Positions 23,980 to 34,842 of a stretch of DNA of 64,000 bases are shown here, one piece after another (the first letter of the stretch is position 1; the number at the start of each line of letters is the position of its first letter). The stretch comes from Citrus sinensis. Its lineage: Eukaryota; Streptophyta; Magnoliopsida; Sapindales; Rutaceae. The position numbers were made by a program, and so were the translations under genes. The notes beneath the pieces were generated by a model. The model searched no databases. It saw only the letters and a list, made by a program, of their open reading frames with translations, and was not told the origin of the DNA. Location: positions 5,671,501 to 5,735,500 of the forward strand of contig NC_068558.1 in NCBI RefSeq assembly GCF_022201045.2, read 5' to 3'.

Positions 23980-26900
23980 TCATGGTGGGAAAGCCAATGC
24001 CTTCCCTTTGTCCAACTTCTTTTTAGCTTTATGTTCATCTCTTCGATGGTCTTCCCTCGGGTCAATTCCAGCAGCTGTTATGATCTTTTTGCCTTGGACA
24101 CCCACCCAAGTAGCATCACTGCTTCCTTCCATCCTTTTCCTTTTAACCAAATTCTTTGAAGCTGATGGGCCTGCCTGAGTGGCAGTCTTATGCTTCTTGG
24201 AATTACGCAGATTGTATGTTGTTATATCTTCAACTTCTACAGCCACTTGGATGTTATCACTTGTCTGTCTTGGAGCAACGATTGATGCACAAGCAGGTCC
24301 TTCTAATGCTGCAGCTGTATCTTTTACTATGGCATTAAACATCTTTCAATTGCTACTTTACTTAATATAAATTAAATCATATGCATAATGCTATTTGACA
24401 TGTATTTAATGTAGCAATTTAGAATGCTAATTTAATTGCTTAAATCAAACAATTCATGTCATCAAGTAATTAGGTATTTAATTAACGCAGCAAGTAAGAT
24501 TAATTAATTAATTTAGCAGGGAATTAATTAATTTAGCAGGGCAGCCTAAATTCAGCAACAATGTAACAATAAATTGTGTTAAATAGTTACCGACCTTGTT
24601 CTTCTCCTTCACGCCTTGTTAAATAGCTTCTCAGATGACGCTGAGACAAATCATAAGCAAACAAAAAAAAATTTATTGTTATACAGCTGTCCTCTATTGT
24701 AAAGAGCATTAAAAAAAAAATTAAAACTTCCAACGGAAGCTAGCCAACTGACCTTGTACAATCTTGTCCTCTTATTTAAATTTTCAGGGTTAGCAGGACA
24801 ACCTCTTCTATTGTGACCATACTCTTTGCAACACTTGCATTGGAGCCTGTATCTTTTACTTTCTGGTGGTACCTCATCAGCTTCCCTTCTTCTGTTAATC
24901 TTAGGTCTTCCAGGAGGCCTTTTCATTAAAGGAGGCAAAATTTCATCACCACCAGGATTTGGCCAAGAATCCTTATCTGGAATTGGGTGAATCATCCACG
25001 AATAACCTCTTATGTAAGTGTCCTTCTTTAACCATGGGCTGAGAAAATCAGCTTGGTCCTTATGACTGTGGCTTATACAAGGCATGGCATGGATGCAAGG
25101 AATCCCACTTACTTGCCAATATCCACAGTCACAAACATGATGTTCAAGGTCAACAATATAGGTTCTATAGCTGTCATCCACTTCATACAACCATTCGCTA
25201 GCTCTTGAAATTGGATTTACACTTCCAATTTTCAAATGATTCATCATCTTGTCATAAATTCTTCTTGGAATCTTATTCCCCCAAGCCATTGCTTTCTGTT
25301 TTCTATTAATCAGTCTCTTCATAAGCTTTTTTCTGATCCACTCTAGCATTGTCAGTATTGGCATCTTCCTTTGAACCCCAACCCATGCATTAAATGATTC
25401 AGTCACATTGTTAGTACAATGATCAGACTTGCAATTATTGTCAAAAGCATGTCTGGACCAAAACTTGGCTGGTAGCTTCCTTAGTGTCTCATATACGCCC
25501 TCATCTGTCTTTCTCAACTCTTCCATAGCTCTATCAAATGCTCTTCGATTTGAAGCCCTTGTTGCTGCCCAAAAATGTGGTTTGAAATCAGAGTGTGGAT
25601 GCTTTGCTTTCAGATTGGCTAGAATGTGTCTGGCACAATACCTCACATGTGCATTAGGGAACTCCAACGCTAAAGCATTTTGAATACCTTTCTGCCTATC
25701 ACACATAAAGGTGAGCTGCCTATTATCTCCTAAAAAAGTATTCAAGTGCCTGAGAAACCATGTCCATGTGCTAGTGCTCTCAACACTACACACACAAAAA
25801 GCAATTGGGAAGATTCCATCATTTGCATCAATGGCCACAGCTGATAGCAGTACACCCTTGTAAGGGCCCTTCAAATGGCATCCATCAATGCCCAAGAAAG
25901 GTCTACAACCTTGGTTAAAGCATTCTCTTAATACAGGGAAGGATACAACAAATCTGTCAAAGTAAGTCTTGGGTTGTTCTACATGATACCTGATCACACT
26001 AACAAGTGCCAGAGCCTGTGGCATCTTGTTAAGTATCATCTGCGCATAACTCCTCACTAGCCGATAACTTGACTCATGATCAGCACCTTGACGCTCTAAA
26101 ACTTTCTTTTTGGCTCTGTATATCTTATGTTTGTTAACCTTCACACCATATCTTCTTCTAAGTTCGCTTATAAACCATTCAACCTTGGTGTCTGGCTGCT
26201 CTATAAATGTTGATGCAAACTTCACAGCTATGAACTCTGCTGTACATTCAGGGTTTTTCAGATCTCTTTGGCATGTGTGGACGTTGTGAAGTCTCTTAAT
26301 AAGAAATGGTGGTCCGAATCTGGTCTTTGCTGCATGTAAAAACCAAGGGCATTGAAAGAAGGCACAACCAACTGTAATTCTAGATCTTTCAAACTTGTGC
26401 TTGTACATTTTGAACCTATTTTCAACTGCATAATTTCTTAAAGCCCAACTTAGCTGCCTAAAGTTTCTAAAATATTGTCCAATTCTAAATACAACAGGGT
26501 CTTCACTGGGAACATACATGTTTTCTCTCATTGTTGCATCCATCTTTGCCAAAACCTCATCAGTCTCATCATTAGAATCTTCACCAAATTCATTATCATC
26601 ACTGTCACAATTAGATAGTATGCAATCCACATCACTATTATCAGAATGAATATAGCCCTCATTAGCTTGATCAATAGGAGGGGCTGCAGAATTAATAACA
26701 TTTGCAGCACCTCGTGGATGATATGGATCTTCTTCTTCGGATTCAGTCAAGCAATAATCACTGTCATCAAAGTCGTATGTGGAAGCTATAGGTTTAGTTC
26801 TTGTGGATTTCTGCCCATTATCAGCACAACTTTGAAAAACATTATATGTTTGGAAGACCTGTGAGTCAGGGTTCTGTGTTGGTTGGGTTGGGAAGGCATT

Positions 26901-27584
26901 TGGGGTATCAGGTGTTGGTTCACGTAGATACGACATCTGTTGTTGCTGCTGAAGCTGAGAAGAGATGGAACAATGTTTTGTAATTTTGTTCTTTTGTGGG
27001 GTTTCATCAGAACAATTTGAAGAGGTTTTATCAACACTACTATCACTAGTAGTATCAATAGTGTCTGTTTTATTGCTCTGATTTGGTGATACTGTTTGCT
27101 GGCCTGTTGATGATCTAAAATAGATGTCCATAAAATCCTCAAACAAATCAGAGTTGGCACTTATCCTAGTAGGAGGGACATTTGACACAAGATTATTCTG
27201 ATCAATGATGATTGGAATGCTGGTTTTAGGGGCTGCAGAAGTGATATCTTCAGAAGTTTGGAATAACGCTCTTTTTGTTGTTGACTCTGTAACTGAATGT
27301 ATCTCGTCGAGGTAAAGTTGCATATCATAGCACAGCCTGTTGTGGTGCTCCTGTAACTGAACAATGAGATCATGATCATCCACAATTTGAACCTTCTTCC
27401 TCTCCCAAGATTGCCAAACATTTAGATTAAACTTCTCATCATGAGTCATCCTTCTTCCATACACTGTCATTAGAACTTTGTTGATAACAGAGACTATACT
27501 CAACTTGTCAGGATCAATGACACCAAGATTATGTGTTGTGTCTTTGAATGTGACATAAAAAGTTGTATTATCAGCATCATCCAT
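23980..27584 (-). CDS. mudrA: MURA-type Mutator transposase
   Basis: The main exon runs 27584-24753. The first ATG is at 27584; a longer reading would begin with GTG at 27590, next to a 5' UTR acceptor-like CAG. Domains from the ATG: a PB1-like N-terminus (about 8-95), a long acidic Ser-rich linker, the MuDR DNA-binding region (about 365-455, with Cys407, Cys412 and HNVHTC), and the MULE catalytic domain with Asp567 (GIDGCH), Asp629 (CDRQKG) and Glu729 (VTESF) as DDE candidates. A SWIM finger (CDC, then CIH, about 818-832) and a CCHC knuckle (about 916-929) follow. After LYK a donor (GTCAGT) leads to a likely small exon 24595-24640 (RHLRSYLTRREGEEQ) and a basic tail exon ending at 23980 (acceptor near 24299 fits the phase). 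It cuts and pastes the element via the TIRs. No inactivating stop is seen in the core. Confidence 0.9.
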
Positions 27585-28498
27585 TTTCACCTGTACAAAG
27601 TAGATTTTGTCCTTAAATACCTAATGTTTACAGCTAGTGTCATGTAATATAGATATTATATTCTGTAAGATGAAGGTGCAAACAATTCACCTAAATCCTC
27701 TCCCGACATTATCGTTAAATAGTGAAACTATAAGCCCGAAAATCTCGAGTTGCACATACATAATGCAATAACATGCAAATAATGAACTTTAAACTAAAAT
27801 TTATTACCAAAAGCAAGCATTTAAAGTGAAATTGAAGATCCAATCACATACATAGTGCAATAACATGCATATAGTTTCAGTTAATTAAAATAAAATGGGT
27901 AGGCAAAAGCAAGCATTCAAAGAATTCTATTAATTGCTATGAATAAAAATAAAATCTTCATCAACGAAATTCGATCTTTAAAAGAAAAATTAAACAAAAA
28001 TTTACCACAGAGCACTATGATAGGAATCGAATGAGAAGCAGGGAAGAAAACCAAGACCAAGATGGTGAGGAAATAAATGGGTAGTGAGTGAAAATGGAGC
28101 TACTGTGAGTGTTAAAAAAAAAAATAAAGACCCAGCCATCATGGAAAACCAAATCAACAAAAAATAAATAAAGATTTCTTACTAACCTGGGCTTCTTCAA
28201 CGACCAAACACTGAGTTCTCCTCTCTTGTTAGTAAAATGCACATAGCCACACACCAATATCCACTATGGCTCTCACAAATTTTATCTCCTTTGCATATGA
28301 GTCTGGGTTAGGTGGTTTTTTTGGCGCCCAATTACATATCATCGTCTCGATTTTGGATCCATGGAATTGCTTTTTCTATGCCTGTCCTTGCCGACTTAAC
28401 AAGTAAAATCATAGATGAAATGACTTGGCGCGGTTTTCGATCAATATAATTTTTTATTTTTAAATATCACTTTGCTTTTCCATTTTTGCCCTTTCCCC
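27585..28498. other. MULE transposase leader and promoter region
   Basis: Non-coding stretch between the right TIR and the transposase start. A possible 5' UTR intron runs from a donor (minus-strand GTAAAT) near 28006 to the CAG just before 27590. The promoter is presumably near the right TIR. Confidence 0.45.
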
Positions 28499-28610
28499 GT
28501 TAATAATAACCGAAAAACTAACGGAATTGGGGGCGCAGTGTAACACGTCATTTTTTTTGGGTGCGCGGTGCAAAATGTCAATTAATTTGGGGGTAGGTTA
28601 CAAATTTCCC
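28499..28610 (-). repeat. MULE right terminal inverted repeat (112 bp)
   Basis: Inverted copy of 22197-22308. The outermost bases are GGGAAATTTG read inward on the minus strand. It carries the C-to-T type differences expected from methylated TIRs (GTAACCT and GTTACACT against GCAACCT and GTTGCACC), which is consistent with, but does not prove, silencing. Confidence 0.9.
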
Positions 28611-28619
28611 ATAGCAAAA

Positions 28620-29008
28620 CTCAATGAAATAATATTATCCGTAGCACTCGAATGTCTAACTCAAGTGCGTATGCCACAACTCACACTCAAAATTTAATAA
28701 AAAACGACCAACCACCTGCGGCCACCAGCAAATTGAAAAGTAAAAAATTCAATGAATCTGGAAAACATCGGTTTCAGCCTTTCAGGTCTATCATGCTCTA
28801 CTTGACTTTCCAGCGTCAAAGACACGAGCATCGTGTTCTTGTGTGGAAACTGGAAAGATAAAAAGAATCCCAGTTAAAAGACGACGCCTTTCGGAAACTG
28901 GGAGAAACTCTTGATCAAACAATAAATGAGAAAAAAACAGAATCGATAATTCTCAGCCATAAAGAAAAGATAATTAAGAAATCGATTCTGTGTTAGATAA
29001 AGAAGAAG
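28620..29008 (+). other. Upstream region of the membrane-protein gene
   Basis: From the MULE target duplication to the ATG at 29009. An in-frame leader is not seen. The A-rich AGATAAAGAAGAAG just before the ATG is a normal plant leader context. The MULE inserted 390 bp upstream of this start. Confidence 0.45.
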
Positions 29009-31276
29009 ATGGGTAGGCTCGGCTGCAGCATCGATGGAAACTTGAATGAAGAAAAGTTCAGTGAGCCCATGCCGTGGATCGGCATCTATGTTGCAGTAGC
29101 ATCTCTAGCCTGTGCAGTCTCAATGGCTTGTGATGCACTTCACGGCTTCCGCCAGCGCAAATTCTGGTTCCCCTGCAAATGTTTCTCTCTGAACGCCACT
29201 TCCCTGACCATAATAGCCGTAGCAGTCAAGTTTTCAGTGGATCTGAACACCGCTATGCCTCGCAGACAGGATCAACTCGCAAAGCTTAGCAGTGCCACCT
29301 TGATCTGTACGGTAATGGGTAATACTATGCCTTCTCTTGGAACCATGGACACCAAAGAACTCTTCATGGACATTATAGCTTTGGGAATTCTAGTTATTAC
29401 CATGATTGTTAACATCTGCATCCAATTAGGCACTGGCGTAATCTTTGTTTTCTGGAAAGAGCATGCTTTTATCATGTTTCTCATGCTTGTTTTGCTTGTC
29501 ATCATTAGTTTTTCGGCTTTAACTGTGCCAATCAACAAGCAGTATTTAGAAAGGAAGTACAATAAGAAGTATGAATTAGCTCTCAAAGAAGGCTCAAATG
29601 AAGCTGACACACCAGTGGTGAAAAAGCTCAAAGAACATCTAATGAAACATTGGGTGATGGCTCATACCTGCAGTCCCCAGTTTGTGATGGGGCGTTCAGT
29701 AACATGCGTTGCCTCTGGTGCACTATGTCTCCTGAGTGCCTTAACTTTAGCAGAAACCATGCTCCGATCTTACTTGATGCCCTGGTCATTCAAATTTTGT
29801 ACTGGGGAGTCCGACTATAAGTGGTCAACCACTTTAGTTCTTGTTGCACAGACCATTGCAGTAGCAGTTGGGACAATTGCCCCAGCACTTAGATGGTTCA
29901 CAGCCATAAATTTCAGATGCCCAAGCAGAGGCAAGAAAATTTGCATCAATAAGATCTTCAAAGTAGAACGGTACTGGATTCAGATGCTAGAAGAGTTGAA
30001 AGAGTGTCCATCAGTTTTTCAAATCCCAAATCGGCCATGCAGGAAACTTTTCCATGAATCCAAAAGTAAATGCCTTAATGTGTGCATTGGAATGCAAACT
30101 GGGATTGTGTTAGCGAGCAAGGTAATCCAATTCATTTCCATTTACTTTGTGAGCCGGATTCTGTTATTCTGTGATTGTTGCATAGGGTTGTTGAAGAAGT
30201 TCAGACCAAACTGCAATATTTCAGATGAATCAAGATCAGAGTCACAACCCAGCTCAAAGCTTGATCTTAGCCGTTTTGTTCTGCATCTCGAAGGTGAGAA
30301 TGAGCTAGTTGAGATAATAATGAAGAATAATTGTGATGCTACTGATCATTGGATGCGAAAGGGGAAAAAGCAGCAGCCAGAACATCTCCTTCAACTGTTG
30401 AAACAATCGAATTCACAAGGATTCAAGGGAGTGCAAGACTTTGACAGTTACCTAGTTCCTTGTCTAGATGTTGTGGAACCTCCAAATTGTTGGGCTCTTC
30501 CTGTAGTGACACTGACAACTATTGCAGTTGCACTGCCAAACATCAAAAGTTGTTTTGTTAAAGATCTGATGGATAGGGTGCATGAGAGCCTCACGTATGT
30601 CAAAATCGTAGAAGAAAGCCTAGATGTGAAAGGAGATCTGCTGAACATGAGGAAGGCGGCTGACTCTGTGTGGCTACAAGTTGATCTTCATCATAAATGG
30701 CTGGATGTGAATCTTCGTAAACTGTCCCTTCAAGCAGACAGCCCAAAGGAAATACTTGAAGCACTTGTGGACGCCGCAAAAAAGAAGTACTTGGAACAAA
30801 AGGAGACATATATGAATCAATGTTACATTAAGGAAAGCACTGCAAAGTGGCCCATCAAGGTATTAGCATCTAATTCCATGTACAGAATAAGCCAAACAAT
30901 TCTGCTGAACTGCCAAAGCAGAAATATCCAGACAAGCGAAAGATTGTTTGAAGTACTTTCTGTCATGATATCCGATATAGTTGGTGCCTGTCTCACCAAT
31001 TTACCACGTGTCATATCCCTGAATTGTCTGAGTAGTATCTTTGAAGAAAGAGAAGAAAGTGTGCGGAACACAGTTTACCTTCTTGGCAGATCTGAAAAGA
31101 TATTGAAAATCATAGAGCAAAGGGGCATCCCAAGTTTACATCCTGAAGAAATGGTGTTGATTGACAAATGGCGATCATTGCAGAAGCCGAAAGACTGTCT
31201 GCTCTCGATTCCATCTACATCAGAGAGCAGCACTGCTACTTCCCCTTCAAGCGAGTTTTGTCTAACCATTGAGTAA
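29009..31276 (+). CDS. Plant-specific multi-pass membrane protein of unknown function (755 aa)
   Basis: One uninterrupted exon. I recognise the start (MGRLGCSIDG, PMPWIGIYVA, FWFPCKCFSLNATSLT, MPRRQDQLAKLSSA) as a conserved uncharacterised land-plant family. No enzyme motif is seen. About eight hydrophobic segments are visible: roughly 22-42, 60-78, 92-110, 118-142, 150-172, 222-245, 268-292 and 358-390. The C-terminal half (about 400-755) is soluble-looking and Leu/Lys/Glu-rich, with a Ser/Thr tail. Cys and His pairs (CKCF, CDCC) are scattered. It probably sits in an endomembrane or the plasma membrane with a large cytosolic C-terminal domain. The last 100 codons have a degenerate copy at about 33,600-33,890, part of a tandem duplication. 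Translation into a functional role would be a guess. Confidence 0.85.
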   Translation: MGRLGCSIDGNLNEEKFSEPMPWIGIYVAVASLACAVSMACDALHGFRQRKFWFPCKCFSLNATSLTIIAVAVKFSVDLNTAMPRRQDQLAKLSSATLICTVMGNTMPSLGTMDTKELFMDIIALGILVITMIVNICIQLGTGVIFVFWKEHAFIMFLMLVLLVIISFSALTVPINKQYLERKYNKKYELALKEGSNEADTPVVKKLKEHLMKHWVMAHTCSPQFVMGRSVTCVASGALCLLSALTLAETMLRSYLMPWSFKFCTGESDYKWSTTLVLVAQTIAVAVGTIAPALRWFTAINFRCPSRGKKICINKIFKVERYWIQMLEELKECPSVFQIPNRPCRKLFHESKSKCLNVCIGMQTGIVLASKVIQFISIYFVSRILLFCDCCIGLLKKFRPNCNISDESRSESQPSSKLDLSRFVLHLEGENELVEIIMKNNCDATDHWMRKGKKQQPEHLLQLLKQSNSQGFKGVQDFDSYLVPCLDVVEPPNCWALPVVTLTTIAVALPNIKSCFVKDLMDRVHESLTYVKIVEESLDVKGDLLNMRKAADSVWLQVDLHHKWLDVNLRKLSLQADSPKEILEALVDAAKKKYLEQKETYMNQCYIKESTAKWPIKVLASNSMYRISQTILLNCQSRNIQTSERLFEVLSVMISDIVGACLTNLPRVISLNCLSSIFEEREESVRNTVYLLGRSEKILKIIEQRGIPSLHPEEMVLIDKWRSLQKPKDCLLSIPSTSESSTATSPSSEFCLTIE

Positions 31277-32087
31277 AATAACAGAAGCATGGAACTGAAA
31301 GAAGCAAATATATTATGGTTTACATTTCTCTTTGAGGCCAGTTCAGGGGAGAGAGAAGAATGCAACTTACATATGTGCAATGCTTGTAAATATTACAAAG
31401 TGAATGTGTAGTACAGAAAAGTAACTTAAAATTGAGAGACTGCATCTGCTAGACTTTTGTAGATAAGTAATGTAAAAGTGGGGGGGGACAACATCCCTAA
31501 ATTTTGTGAAAATGAAACTTAGGTGTATCCCACATGCAAAAATGGCAATGTGATGATGGGAAGAAGAGGTATAATGCTAGCGATACATAATCAAAACCCA
31601 AGCTACTGCTCTACTAGATGAAATTCTCTGTTATCACAGCAACAACATATCGAGAAAGACATAATCATTGGGTATAAGTGCTGCTAATCAATAACATTAA
31701 CTGTGAACTTCAATACGATGAAGATATATGGAAACAGTAGCCATTGTCAAAAGTTACAAGATCGACAGAAAGCTCCGCAACGAAAGCCTCGTGACCTGGT
31801 TGCTTCAGTGCTCGAGAATTATCATCACACATGCAAATGAATTCAATTATACCTCAACAATTTACAGCCCAAAACTACATTTTCACATAATTATGATCTG
31901 AGCCCAAACCGACTTTCACCTTTAACACAATTAACAATAAAATTATAACACAAAATCGCAAATTATCTTCAAATTTCTACTAGTAGTTTAAAATTTCAAG
32001 TAAAATCAAGTCAAGAATTATCAGCTCGTTATTACAACAGGCATCTTTTATTTCATTTTAAAAAAAAAATTCTAACCTGAAACAAGA
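31277..32087. other. 3' flank of the membrane-protein gene (duplication copy 1)
   Basis: Non-coding. It aligns by eye with 33,895-34,840: shared words such as TTTGAGGC, AGAGAGAAGAAT, ATGCTTGTAA, and near the right end TTATCAGCTCGT before an A-run. It contains the probable 3' UTR of the 755-codon gene. Confidence 0.55.
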
Positions 32088-32218
32088 GTCGTGGTTAGTT
32101 TTTTGGGTTTGCAGTAATTTTCTTCAATGGCTTTGGGGGTAGTTCTAAGCCAAGTAGAAGCCGAAGGCTGTGCCGGTCATAAAGGTGAAGCATACCTTGA
32201 TTGTACCGATTGCTACTG
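32088..32218 (-). pseudogene. Dead copy of the STMP1/DUF4535 micropeptide gene
   Basis: The minus strand reads IGTIKVCFTFMTGTAFGFYL, A, stop, NY. It aligns with the intact gene's MGIIKSCFSFMAGTVFGVYV, AQNY. Lesions: the initiating Met codon is Ile (ATC), Gln of AQNY is a stop (TAG), the middle part (NVPNIRKLADTGILMA) is deleted, and the basic tail is frame-shifted. Similarity to the intact locus continues upstream, to about 32,345, in non-coding sequence. Confidence 0.85.
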
Positions 32219-32345
32219 GTGCCTGTACTTAATTGTCTATCTCAGTTGAAATTAGAGGAATTTTATTGGAAGATTTTGTAATCGTTTGGATTCATTTCGG
32301 AACGGGGTTCATTTTCTTGTTCCCCAAGGCTGCTTATTGTTTTTG

Positions 32346-33132
32346 TGTGGGGAATGGAACCGCAATTTTTTATTGTTTTATCTCAGAATATCCCATATTC
32401 TTGTCAGAATTCAAAATTAATATATTTTTTAGAATTTATAAATTAATGATTTTGTTTGCAAGAAGTATTAATGTTCATAAAAATTTCTAACTTATATGAA
32501 ATATCACCATCATTTTCCTATTTCCATCACCTCATAGTTCAACCTTCTACTTTAGTGTCTCCATATTATTTCATAAAATCTGGGGTGGATTTTAAAAATA
32601 ATTAATTAATTGGGTGCAAAATTATAATGAAAATTAATAATTTATAAAGCTGACCCCACTATCATAATTTCTTATAAAATTTGCCCTAAACCAAACAAAA
32701 TTTTATAAAAAAATTATTATGAAAATAAATGAAATTTTTTCTTGAGTGGGATCAATTACCCACACTAGGCTCTATGTATAGCTATCCCTGCATAAAATCC
32801 AAGAAACACATAGATTCAGGGATAGATCTATAATTATATAGCACCCCAAGCTAAAATTTTTCAATTTGAGTTTGTTTTTGGATAGAGAATTAGAGATTGA
32901 AGTATATATATACTTACATTAGCCTCTTAGGCAATAAATTAGTGGTAGATATAGCTCATGTTATCTGATAAATTTAAAGAAGAAATTGCTTGTGTGCTAT
33001 CATTAATATCATAAATTTTTCAATAAATTGCATTGGCAAATTCTTTCTTCGATTTATCTGCAAAACACTGATTACAGCAGGTCTATTATGCTCTACTTTA
33101 CTTCTCCCAAAGGAATATGTAACCCAACCTCA
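32346..33132. other. Spacer between duplication copies
   Basis: AT-rich, no gene. It separates copy 1 (ending near 32,345) from the mini-Mutator MITE and the rearranged start of copy 2. Confidence 0.45.
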
Positions 33133-33294
33133 GGAGCTGGCTACGGTACAGATTCTGTACCTTACAGACCAGGTTAGCCAGCTCCCCAATGGTGCCATTT
33201 GCTGACTTTGTTAGTTTGTTTCCACATACAGGGACACGTGGAGTGCATGGAGTGGGGGATGTATGTTACAGAATCTGTAACATAGACTTCTCCC
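33133..33294. mobile_element. Mini-Mutator MITE, copy 4 (162 bp)
   Basis: Flanked by the perfect 9-bp repeat CCAACCTCA at 33124-33132 and 33295-33303. The left end is GGAGCTGGCTAC and the right end GACTTCTCCC. The subterminal 17-bp palindromes are GGTACAGATTCTGTACC near 33145 and GTTACAGAATCTGTAAC near 33264. The interior is longer than in the 128-bp copies and includes an extra AGCCAGCTCCCC word, perhaps a partial internal duplication. Non-coding. Confidence 0.8.
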
Positions 33295-33339
33295 CCAACC
33301 TCAAGAACTAAAGGTCAATTACTTCCTCGGGCTATAAAT

Positions 33340-33892
33340 GTTGCATCAAATTCGACCAAGTCGTGAACAAAATGGTGACCCATCAAGGTATTGGCATGAA
33401 TTAGTTGATATAAATGAACTAGCAATGGATGCAGATGGGCCAAAAAAAAAAGCAGCCAGAACATCTCCTTGGATGCAGATGAGCTTTTTTTTGCCCATCA
33501 TTTTCACTCTTTGATGAACATCTCCTTGAAGAACATCTCCCTGCCCATCATTTAAAAAAAAAAAAAAGCTCATCCAAGAACTTAAGGAAAGCTCTTCAAA
33601 CTGACCCATCAAGGTATTGGCATCTAATTCCATATATAGAGTAAGCCAAACAATTCTGCTGATTCACCAAAGCAGAAACAACCAGACAACAGAAAGATTG
33701 TTTGAAGTAATTGCTGTCATGACCTCCGATATAATTGGTGCTTGTCTCACCAACTTACCACATGTCATGTGCTTGAATTGTTTGAGTAGCACCGTGTACC
33801 AAAGAGAAGACTGTATGCGGAACACAGTTTACCTTTTTGGTAAATCTGAAACAATATTGAAAATTTTAGACCAAAGGGGCATCCCAAGTTAA
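33340..33892 (+). pseudogene. Scrambled C-terminal remnant of the 755-codon membrane-protein gene (duplication copy 2)
   Basis: 33617-33892 reads MASNSIYRVSQTILLIHQSR onward to ILDQRGIPS and stop. It matches the parent's region about 622-713 (LASNSMYRISQTILLNCQSR to IIEQRGIPS) with scattered changes. A premature stop removes the last roughly 40 residues. Upstream, 33340-33600 contains short shuffled pieces of the same gene: CCCATCAAGGTATTGGCAT appears twice, and AGCAGCCAGAACATCTCCTT corresponds to the parent near 30,370, repeated and partly inverted. No start codon context or N-terminal membrane part is present. Confidence 0.85.
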
Positions 33893-34842
33893 CATGCTAT
33901 TTGAGGCTAGTTGAGAAGAAGAGAGAAGAATTCAACTGACATGCAGGATGCTTGTAAGTAAATATTATATATAACACAGTTGATCTGTGATACAGATTTG
34001 TAATGTAAACATGACAAACCGCATCATTTCTGTAGATTTTATATAATAACATCCCTTATTTTTTGTGAAACTGGAAACTCAGTTTTATATCACATTTAAC
34101 TAACCTCCATGGAGAGGTATTAATGTGTTAATGGCAAAGAGATGTTAGCAACAGGAGACGCATCATCAAAAAGCAAGCTGCTGCTCCATTAGAAGAAATT
34201 CACCCTCCATTAGACCATCATCACAACAACAACAGATCAAGAAAGACATAAGCATAGGATATGGGCGCTACTTAGGGAGAAATCACCCAATCAAAAACAT
34301 TAAGCAAGTATGATGAAGATATACAGAACTACTCAGTGGACTTCAATTCAGCCGAGCAAAGTGACTGTGAACTCCAGATATCAACATGACACGGATTAAG
34401 CCTCCTTGATTGATTGATCAAAAGCTTACGTCTCTGTAATCCCCATATGAAAATCATTAAAATTAGGATCATTGTTTTTCAACATCAGATGTAAACAGCT
34501 TTCGTATCAATATTTTTGGATACTAAGTTACCATTTTTAAAAGCTGGAATAAAAAGCAATTTCCTGACACCAAAACGCACAAGAAAGTGCAGAATCAAAC
34601 GTTCAAAGTCTTCACCAGTTCCCAGTTATCACATAATTATGAGCTGCTAAATAAGCCCCAAACTGAATTCACGTCAAATTTAATAAAATGAAGACACGAA
34701 TTCACAAACTATATTTAAATTTACACAAATAATTTAAAATTTCGAGTACATAGTTTGCCAAGAATTATCAGCTCGTGGTTACGGCAGACATTATAAAAGA
34801 TAAAAAAAAAAAAATTCCTAAAACCTGGGAATGTAAGATGAA
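33893..34842. other. Non-coding part of duplication copy 2
   Basis: Aligns with the 3' flank of the intact membrane-protein gene and, at its right end, with the region downstream of the dead micropeptide copy. It contains no gene. It is the 3' flank of the intact micropeptide gene. Confidence 0.5.

Larger units (their letters stand above)
22197..28610 (-). mobile_element. Autonomous Mutator-like element (MULE), 6,414 bp, with two convergent genes
   Basis: The boundaries are exact. The 9-bp direct repeat ATAGCAAAA lies at 22188-22196 and 28611-28619. The element begins GGGAAATTTG and ends with its complement CAAATTTCCC. Terminal inverted repeats are about 112 bp. Inside are a MURA-type transposase gene reading leftward from the right end and a GRF-zinc-finger gene reading rightward from the left end. 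A perfect TSD, well-matched TIRs and an uninterrupted transposase frame point to a recent insertion that may still be active. Orientation is given by the transposase gene. Confidence 0.95.
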
